This document shows positions 1 through 5,351 of a DNA stretch of 13,660 bases, in pieces. Origin of the DNA: JAEUIZ01 sp046155605 (lineage in GTDB: Bacteria > Planctomycetota > Phycisphaerae > Phycisphaerales > UBA1924); the NCBI GenBank assembly GCA_046155605.1, contig JBJXFQ010000086.1:1-13660 (forward strand), in the 5' to 3' direction. A program made the position numbers and the translations under genes. Every line of letters begins with the position of its first letter. The first letter of the stretch is position 1. Below the pieces are notes generated by a model. The model saw nothing but the letters and a program-made list of their open reading frames with translations. It was not told the origin of the DNA and ran no database searches.

Positions 1-121
1 GAACCGCCGCGTCGGCACCCGCTACGACAAGCTCGCGGTGAACTTCCAGGCGTTCCTCGACCTGGCCATCATCCGCCGATACCTCCGCCTCCTGGCCCCG
101 GGCGATCCGTCAGACACAGCC
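1..121 (+). mobile_element. Right end of an IS5-type insertion sequence (partial)
   Basis: The window starts inside an insertion sequence carrying the transposase described separately. Its right end is placed near base 121 because TCAGACACAGCC (110-121), read on the other strand as GGCTGTGTCTGA, resembles the terminal inverted repeats of IS5/IS427-type elements as I remember them, and because sequence from base 124 on reads in frame as the tail of another gene. The adjoining TAG or CTAG could be the short target duplication of that group. The left end is outside the window, so neither the inverted repeat nor the duplication can be confirmed. The exact boundary is uncertain by about 15 bases. 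Confidence 0.5.
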
Positions 122-124
122 TAG
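2..124 (+). CDS. IS5-type transposase, C-terminal end (partial)
   Basis: This is the last 40 codons of a reading frame that enters from the left edge and stops at TAG (122-124). The residues include RVGTRYDKLAVNF followed by FLDLAIIRRYLR, the typical ending of IS5-type DDE transposases, where an Arg-Tyr-Asp-Lys segment and a final hydrophobic helix follow the last catalytic Glu. The catalytic residues lie outside the window, so activity cannot be judged. The stop codon falls at or next to the presumed end of the element, and the following bases read as the tail of a different, interrupted gene. The family call rests on recognising the motif; the subgroup within IS5 is not certain. Confidence 0.75.
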   Translation, partial: NRRVGTRYDKLAVNFQAFLDLAIIRRYLRLLAPGDPSDTA

Positions 125-189
125 AGCTCGTGCAGAACGTCGCCGATTACATCTGCTTCCTGAATCGCTACGCCACCGGCTGTTCTTGA
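124..189 (+). pseudogene. 3' remnant of a dockerin-type tail gene cut by the IS
   Basis: Codons from 136 to the TGA at 187-189 encode NVADYICFLNRYATGCS. This matches residue by residue the end of the second C-terminal repeat of the secreted protein at 5352-7469 (NVNDFICFLNRFGVGC): Asn-Val, Asp-aromatic, Ile-Cys-Phe-Leu-Asn-Arg, and a Gly-Cys near the stop. Such tails close many exported Phycisphaerae proteins, so the rest of this gene should lie beyond the insertion sequence on the left. There is no start codon and no ribosome binding site, so the fragment is not expressed by itself. The last 22 bases overlap, on the opposite strand, the end of the ABC ATPase gene. Confidence 0.6.
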
Positions 190-1745
190 ACTCGGGCGCT
201 TTGCGTCGCGAGGCGCAGGACGTTGGCCTGGGTCATCTCATCGCCGCGGAGTTCGCCCGCGAGACGCCCCTCGGCGAGCACGAGCACACGGTCCGAGAGC
301 GCCAGGAGTTCGGGCATCTCGCTGGAGACGAGCAGGATCGCGGCACCGCGGTCGGTGGCTTGTCGCACGAGCCGATGGACCTCGGATTTCGTGCCCACGT
401 CTATGCCGCGGGTTGGCTCATCGAGCAGGAGCACCCTGACGTCGCGGCCCATCCAGCGCGCGAGCAGGAGTTTCTGCTGGTTGCCGCCGGAGAGCGCGCC
501 CGGCCCGATCGCGGGGGAAGCGGCCTTGATCTGGAACTCGCGGATGCGGTCGGCGACCAGCCGTCGCTCGGAAGCGAGGCTGCGAATGCCCAGGCGTGCG
601 AGGATCGTCATGATGGGGACGAGGATGTTCTCGCCGACGCCAAGTTGGAAGAACAAACCCTGGAGCCGGCGATCCTCCGGAACGTAGCCGATGCCTGAAG
701 CGATCGCGCCGCGAACATCGCCCGGGCGCACCAGCCGCCCGCCGACACGGACCTCGCCCGAAGCCGATGGGTCAAGGCCGAAGATCGCGTCGAGGGTCTC
801 GGAGCGACCCGCACCGACGAGGCCGCCGAGGCCGACGATCTCGCCTGGGCGGACATGGAGCGAGATGGCTTCGAGTTTGCCGGGGCTGCTGAGGTTTCGA
901 ATGACCAGTGCGGGCTCGGGTCGGGAAGAGCCCGTGACCCCGGCAGGGGCGCGTCGCTCGGCGGCGGCGATACGCCGGCCGATCATCTGCTCGACCAGCG
1001 CCGGCTCATCGATCTCGCTGGTGCGGCTGGTGGCGACGTACTTGCCGTCGCGGAGGACGGTGATCCGATCGCAGCAGGCGAAAATCTCGGCCATGCGGTG
1101 GGAGACGTAGAGCACCGTAATCCCGCGGGCCGCGAGTTGGCGGATGATCGCGAGGAGCCGATCAGTCTCGGCGACGGAAAGGGAACTGGTCGGCTCGTCG
1201 AAGACGATGACGCGGGCTGGTTGCGCGTGCGGGTGGCCCGAGGGCGGGCGCGGGTCGAGGGCCGCGGCGATCTGCACGATCTGTCGATGCCCCGGCGAGA
1301 GCGACCCTAGCGGCGATTCCGGGTCGATCGAAGGCTCGAGCGGATGCACGAGTTCCGCCGCACGCGATCGCATGACGCGGTGATCGATCGTGCGGAGGCG
1401 CGTCGTCGGGAGGTCATGCAGGCAGAGGTTTTCCGAGACCGAGAGATTCGGGCACTGGGCGAGTTCCTGATGGACGATGCGCACGCCGGCGTCAAAGGCC
1501 GCCCGCAGCGATCCCGGGGCGAGTTCCGTGCCTCCGAGGGTGACCCGGCCCTCGTCCTGCCGATGCAGCCCCGCGATGACCTTGCCCAGCGTGCTCTTGC
1601 CGGCGCCGTTTTCGCCCATGAGGGCATGGACCTCGCCCGCGGCAAACGAGGCGGAGACGCTGTCGAGCGCCTGCGTGATCCCGAACCGCTTCGAGATGCC
1701 CTCGACGCGGAGGAAGTCACCGGCGTGTGAGGGAGAGTCGGTCAT
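168..1745 (-). CDS. Sugar ABC transporter ATPase, RbsA-like, two nucleotide-binding domains
   Basis: This cytoplasmic ATPase powers uptake by the permease encoded upstream. From the ATG at 1745 it has 525 residues, the usual length for CUT2 double-domain ATPases. Domain 1 has Walker A GENGAGKST (44-52), signature LSPGHRQ (149-155) and Walker B VIVFDEP (179-185). Domain 2 has the degenerate Walker A typical of this family (GLVGAGRSE, 308-316, no Lys), signature LSGGNQQ (418-424) and Walker B VLLLDEP (438-444). A Pro/His-rich stretch of about 12-15 residues (near 164-178) sits between the first signature and Walker B, longer than in E. coli RbsA. An in-frame GTG at 1778 would add 11 residues; neither start has a clear ribosome binding site. 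It is last in the transporter block, 111 bases after the binding-protein gene. Specificity (ribose, xylose, galactose or other) is not readable. Confidence 0.93.
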   Translation of the reverse strand: MTDSPSHAGDFLRVEGISKRFGITQALDSVSASFAAGEVHALMGENGAGKSTLGKVIAGLHRQDEGRVTLGGTELAPGSLRAAFDAGVRIVHQELAQCPNLSVSENLCLHDLPTTRLRTIDHRVMRSRAAELVHPLEPSIDPESPLGSLSPGHRQIVQIAAALDPRPPSGHPHAQPARVIVFDEPTSSLSVAETDRLLAIIRQLAARGITVLYVSHRMAEIFACCDRITVLRDGKYVATSRTSEIDEPALVEQMIGRRIAAAERRAPAGVTGSSRPEPALVIRNLSSPGKLEAISLHVRPGEIVGLGGLVGAGRSETLDAIFGLDPSASGEVRVGGRLVRPGDVRGAIASGIGYVPEDRRLQGLFFQLGVGENILVPIMTILARLGIRSLASERRLVADRIREFQIKAASPAIGPGALSGGNQQKLLLARWMGRDVRVLLLDEPTRGIDVGTKSEVHRLVRQATDRGAAILLVSSEMPELLALSDRVLVLAEGRLAGELRGDEMTQANVLRLATQSARVQEQPVA

Positions 1746-1798
1746 TCGTGGTGCTGAGAAAGCGGTGTCACTTGGCACTCATGTTGATTCTGGCCGCA

Positions 1799-1826
1799 CA
1801 CCGACCGCTCCGAGCAGCGGTCGGTG
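1799..1826 (-). other. Intercistronic hairpin between binding-protein and ATPase genes
   Basis: CACCGACCGCT (1799-1809) and AGCGGTCGGTG (1816-1826) are perfect reverse complements separated by six bases, giving a GC-rich 11-bp stem in the transcript. There is no T-run on the minus strand after it, so it is not a standard intrinsic terminator. It lies after the sugar-binding protein stop (1857) and before the ATPase start. In binding-protein transporters such stems often shield the upstream message from 3' decay, so more binding protein than ATPase is made. That role is inferred here from position and shape only. Confidence 0.6.
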
Positions 1827-1856
1827 GCACGATCGGGGCGAGGCGGGACGAGCGCG

Positions 1857-2861
1857 CTACTTCTTCCCGCCGTCGGGTGCCCACTTCTCCCAGTTGCGAC
1901 CGTATTCGTCGACGTTTTCCTTTGTGACGCGAACGAGGTCGGCCTTGACGATCGGGTCCGCGGGCGACTTGCCGGAGATCACCTTGTTAGCGAGGAGTTT
2001 CACGGACTCATAGCCCCACTCGTAGACCTGCTGACCGAGGAGCACATCGACCTGCCCGTTCCTGACATAGGCGAGCATGGGCCGGAGCGCGTCGACCGAT
2101 ACGACCTTGGCCTTCCCCGCGATGTTGCCCAGCGCGTTCTCGGTGTTGAGCGGCCAGCCGCCGACAAGCGCCCAGCCTGTCACCTGCGGGTTGGTCCGCT
2201 GGACTTCTTCCATCTTGGCCACAGCGTCCTGCGGCGTCTCCTTGTGGTAGTAGGTGTCGAGCACCTTGATCTCCTTGAACGCGGCGAGGCCCTCCTTGAC
2301 GCCCGCGACGCGCTTCTGGAGGTTGGGCGCGGTCTGGTTGCCGGCGAGGATCGCCACGACGCCCTTCTCGCCCATCGCCTTGGCGAGTTCAAGGGCGACC
2401 TGCTTGCCGCAGGCGAGGTCGTCGGTGCCGAAGTAGGCGAAACGCTTGCTGTCGGAGGCGTCGGAATCGAAGCAGGCGACGGGCACACCCTTATCGACGG
2501 CGGAGTTGATGGCGGACTTCAGCGTCTTGGCGTCGGTGCAACTGATGGCGATGCCATCGGCCGAGGCGGATAGTTGCTCGACGTAATCGGCCTGTCGCTG
2601 GGCGTCCTCGCTGATGGGCGTGCGCCAGTCGATCTTGATCTCGACGCCGAGGTCCTTGCTGAGCGCCTTGGCGGCGTCGATGGCGCCCGTGCGTGCGGCG
2701 ACGAAGACGGGGTTGCTCGCGCTCTTGGCGATGACGCCGAAGACGTAGGTCTTCTTCTTGGCCGCCGGCGGCTGGGCCGACGACGAGGCGGTGGCGGCGA
2801 CGGCGACCGCGGCCACGAGAGCGGCGGCGCGGGCGAGACGAGTACGCAAACTGCTGGACAT
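1857..2861 (-). CDS. Periplasmic sugar-binding protein, RbsB-like (ABC importer)
   Basis: The 334-residue product is the substrate-capturing subunit of the importer. Residues 1-30 form a signal peptide (Arg-rich start, Ala/Val core, cut predicted after SSSAQ). There is no lipobox Cys, so the mature protein should be soluble in the periplasm. The body fits the periplasmic-binding-protein 4 / LacI-type fold: an opening VIAKSASNPVF segment (43-53), then ADGIAISCTDAKTL, PVACFDSDAS, and a late VDALRPMLAYVRNGQVDVLLGQ segment, as in ribose- and related sugar-binding proteins. The ATG at 2861 is preceded by GGAG on the minus strand (2869-2872) seven bases away, one of the better ribosome sites here. 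It lies 51 bases after the permease gene. The ligand is unknown; ribose, xylose, rhamnose or autoinducer-like sugars are all possible for this family. Confidence 0.92.
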   Translation of the reverse strand: MSSSLRTRLARAAALVAAVAVAATASSSAQPPAAKKKTYVFGVIAKSASNPVFVAARTGAIDAAKALSKDLGVEIKIDWRTPISEDAQRQADYVEQLSASADGIAISCTDAKTLKSAINSAVDKGVPVACFDSDASDSKRFAYFGTDDLACGKQVALELAKAMGEKGVVAILAGNQTAPNLQKRVAGVKEGLAAFKEIKVLDTYYHKETPQDAVAKMEEVQRTNPQVTGWALVGGWPLNTENALGNIAGKAKVVSVDALRPMLAYVRNGQVDVLLGQQVYEWGYESVKLLANKVISGKSPADPIVKADLVRVTKENVDEYGRNWEKWAPDGGKK

Positions 2862-2912
2862 GGCTCTACTCCGTGGAGGGTGCGGTGCGACCGCCCCGTG
2901 ACCTGGGCAATG

Positions 2913-4097
2913 CTATCTCCGGCCCGAGAAGTGGACCTTGGATTGATCGATGACGACGGCGAGAACGATGGCGACGCCGATGATGATGAGTTTGTAGTTG
3001 GGATCGATGTGGAGGATGACGATGGCGTTCTCGATGAGTTGGATGATGAGCGCGCCGAGCATGGCACCGAGGGCGGACCCGCGTCCGCCGCTGAGCGACG
3101 CCCCCCCCACCACCGCGGCGGCGATGACATTAAGTTCGTAGCCCTGGCCGGTGTCGGATGAGGCCGCGCCGTAGTAGCCGACCATCATGGCGGCGGCGAG
3201 GCCGGCGAGCGCGCCAACGAGCGCGTACATGCCGATCTTGACGCGGCCCACGGGCACGCCGGCGTAGCGAGCGGCGATCTCGTTGCCGCCGATGGCAAAG
3301 AGACGCCGACCGAAGACGGTCCTTGCAAGGCACCAGACACCGAGGCCGGCGACGAGCGCCATGAGCGCGAGTGGGACGGGATTGACGCCGGCCGTGACGA
3401 TCTTGAAGAAGCCGCCGGTGTAGGAGGTTGGCGCGCCGGTGACGGATTCACCCTTGGTGACGACGAAGGCGATGCCGCGATAGATGGCCATGCCCCCGAG
3501 CGTGATGATGAAGGGATGAACGCGAAGCCCGACGATGGCGGCACCGTTGACGAGCCCGCAGAGCCCCCCAACGCCCATCGCCGCGCCAAGGCCGACAGGC
3601 AGCGCGGCGGCGAGGGAGGCCTGCTCGTCGAGTGAGGAGAGAGCCATCGCGCCGGCGACCGCGGCGAGTGCGTAGATCGAGCCGATCGAGAGATCGATGC
3701 CTCCCATAACGATGACGCCGGTCATTCCGACGGCCATGATGGCGGTGAAACTGGCTGCCGTGGCGAGGCCGACGAGGTTTTGGGCGTTGAGAAACCCGTT
3801 GACCTGCCGCGAGCGAACGATGAGCGGGGATTCGCCGGGGCTTTCCTGAACGGTGTAGCCGTCCGAGGCGAGATAGGTGGTGGGCGTGCCGCCGGGGCGA
3901 GAGATGGTGAAGCCCGTGTCGGTTTGTGCGACGACGGAACCAGCGGGCGCGCGTTCGACACTCCGCTGCGTCACCGGATCGGCACGCAGGGTGAGTCCGA
4001 GCATGACGAGCGCGATCACCAGGACGAGCCCGGACTCCTGTGCGGAGACGAGGGCCGAGAGGAGGGTTCGTCGGCGTGCCGGCGTGTGGGCGCTCAT
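2913..4097 (-). CDS. Sugar ABC transporter permease, RbsC-like, with an extra exported segment
   Basis: This inner-membrane channel subunit has 394 residues, against about 320 for typical RbsC-type permeases. After TM1 (about 23-39), residues 40-105 form a polar segment rich in Thr, Ser, Pro and Gly, with no predicted membrane span, before the family core begins. The core shows the conserved MGGIDLSIGS motif (131-140), further membrane spans including FIITLGGMAIYRGIAF, and the VIAAAVVGGASLSGGRGS loop that contacts the ATPase. By the usual topology the extra segment would face the periplasm, where the binding protein docks. The gene starts 18 bases after the pseudopilin stop, without a clear ribosome site, so translation may depend on the upstream gene. 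No cysteines or known motif were seen in the insertion. Confidence 0.92.
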   Translation of the reverse strand: MSAHTPARRRTLLSALVSAQESGLVLVIALVMLGLTLRADPVTQRSVERAPAGSVVAQTDTGFTISRPGGTPTTYLASDGYTVQESPGESPLIVRSRQVNGFLNAQNLVGLATAASFTAIMAVGMTGVIVMGGIDLSIGSIYALAAVAGAMALSSLDEQASLAAALPVGLGAAMGVGGLCGLVNGAAIVGLRVHPFIITLGGMAIYRGIAFVVTKGESVTGAPTSYTGGFFKIVTAGVNPVPLALMALVAGLGVWCLARTVFGRRLFAIGGNEIAARYAGVPVGRVKIGMYALVGALAGLAAAMMVGYYGAASSDTGQGYELNVIAAAVVGGASLSGGRGSALGAMLGALIIQLIENAIVILHIDPNYKLIIIGVAIVLAVVIDQSKVHFSGRR

Positions 4098-4115
4098 CGA
4101 GGGTGCCGTCGCGTG

Positions 4116-5045
4116 TCAATCAATCGTCTGCACGCGTTTGGAGCGATTCTTGTCGATGAGGTTGATGTTCTGCGGGTTGGTGCGTCCGTTGGGGTCGGGG
4201 CTGCGGAAGAAGGTGTCGTGGACGTTGTCCTTGATCCAATCACCGTGGCCGTCGCTGAAGACGTAGTTCGCGCCGCGGTCGCCGTGGTTGTCGACACGAC
4301 CGTACCACCCGGCGCTGCGTGCCTGGGCGAAGGTCGCCTCTGGAGTGACGGTTCCCGGCGCGGTCTCGCCCGCGCGATACCAGGCCTTGGTGCCGACGTC
4401 GGCGCAATCGGTCTCATCGCCCCAGATCGGCGCGGGGTTGATGATGGCCGACTCGTCGGTTTTGAGGCCGGCGATATACAGGTACGACACGTTGTAGTGG
4501 ATGACGTCCTGATCCTTGCCGGGGGCGTCGGGCTTCTTGATGATGCTCGCGCCCGGATAGGCAAAGTTGCTGGTGGTCGCGGCGACGTAGGCGAGGTTGA
4601 ACCACCGGTCCTGCTTGTCGGCGGGGCACGTCAACACGCCGTACGCATCGAGGAAGGGCTGCATGAGCGGCGTGCGGTTGCCGTTGCTGTATTGATCGCC
4701 GCCCGGGGTGTTGCCGCCATAACACTTGTTGGAGCCGTCGCCGACCTGTTCGAGGCTGAAGAGGCCTGAGACGCCGCCGTAGAGGCTCTGGCTGCTGAAG
4801 ATGTTGGCGGAGGTGGCGGGTCCTGGCACGGGAAGCACGGGGTACCAACTCTTGAACTCGTTGGCGTAGAGCGTCATCGAAAGCCCGATCTGCCGGTTGT
4901 TGGCGAGGCATTTCGTGAGTTGGGCCGTGGCTCGCGCCTTGCCGAGGGCGGGCAGGAGGATGCCGATGAGGAGTGCGATGACGGCGATCACGACGAGCAA
5001 CTCGATGAGCGTGAAGGCGCGACGAGCATGTGAACAGGCTTGCAT
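4116..5045 (-). CDS. Type II pseudopilin-like protein with H-X-DG C-terminal motif
   Basis: The 309-residue product starts with a short basic leader and the prepilin signature AFTLIELLVVIAVIALL; cleavage is expected before Phe11, and Glu15 is the conserved fifth residue of the mature protein. A single N-terminal helix (11-32) would anchor it in the membrane. The remainder is the exported domain of the large planctomycete prepilin-like family, with a LTCPADKQD segment in the middle and HGDRGANYVFSDGH (254-267) near the end; this is the prepilin-processing-associated H-X9-DG motif with one extra residue. These proteins are very numerous in planctomycetes and mostly of unknown function. It is the first gene of the minus-strand block, directly before the sugar permease. 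The residue before the cleavage site is Ala, not the usual Gly. Confidence 0.88.
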   Translation of the reverse strand: MQACSHARRAFTLIELLVVIAVIALLIGILLPALGKARATAQLTKCLANNRQIGLSMTLYANEFKSWYPVLPVPGPATSANIFSSQSLYGGVSGLFSLEQVGDGSNKCYGGNTPGGDQYSNGNRTPLMQPFLDAYGVLTCPADKQDRWFNLAYVAATTSNFAYPGASIIKKPDAPGKDQDVIHYNVSYLYIAGLKTDESAIINPAPIWGDETDCADVGTKAWYRAGETAPGTVTPEATFAQARSAGWYGRVDNHGDRGANYVFSDGHGDWIKDNVHDTFFRSPDPNGRTNPQNINLIDKNRSKRVQTID

Positions 5046-5351
5046 GTGATGTCCCGGGTTCCCGGATGTCGAACGCTGGCGCGCGAAATGGCGCCTCCCT
5101 TAGTGTATCCGACGCGGCAATATCCTACCGATGCCGCCGACGCGAGGATGGTGCCAGGTTATTAGCCATCAGTCATTCTGGGGTTCTCTCCCCATGCGAA
5201 GTGTCGGCGTGCTTTTGGCTCGTTTGCCTACCATTCAGATGTCCACATGCTGGAGCCGGGAGAGTCCGTACTTCGTATCGGATTGCTCCAGCGGACGTGA
5301 CGCGGGCATGGTGTCGCGCGGCAGGTTTGGTCAGTGAGAGGGAGTCATTCC
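5046..5351. promoter_or_regulatory. Divergent intergenic region between the transporter block and the dockerin-type gene
   Basis: This stretch of about 300 bases must hold promoters for both directions. On the minus strand a TACACT hexamer (5102-5107) is the best -10 candidate, giving a leader of about 50 bases that can fold into GC-rich hairpins (around 5071-5090, and the near-palindrome CCCGGGTTCCCGG close to the ATG); no convincing -35 accompanies it. On the plus strand I could not settle on a -10/-35 pair, but a nested inverted repeat is present at 5249-5292 and a ribosome site at 5336-5344. No tRNA, small gene or known riboswitch was recognised. Confidence 0.4.
5249..5292 (+). other. Nested inverted repeat upstream of the dockerin-type gene
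   Basis: GCTGGAGC (5249-5256) is the exact reverse complement of GCTCCAGC (5285-5292). Inside lies a second, imperfect pair, TCCGTAC and GTATCGGA, which closes on a three-base loop with one bulged T. Together they make an elongated hairpin of about 44 bases, some 60 bases before the ATG at 5352. It could be a structured mRNA leader or a protein-binding site; there is no T-run after it, so it is not a terminator. Function unknown. Confidence 0.45.

Noticed and set aside
1799..1826. The intercistronic hairpin as a Rho-independent terminator
   Set aside because: There is no T-run on either strand after the stem, and it stands between two subunits of the same transporter.
5336..5344. GTG at 5334 as the start of the dockerin-type protein
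   Set aside because: The ribosome site lies after that GTG and is spaced correctly for the ATG at 5352, which also gives a cleaner signal peptide.
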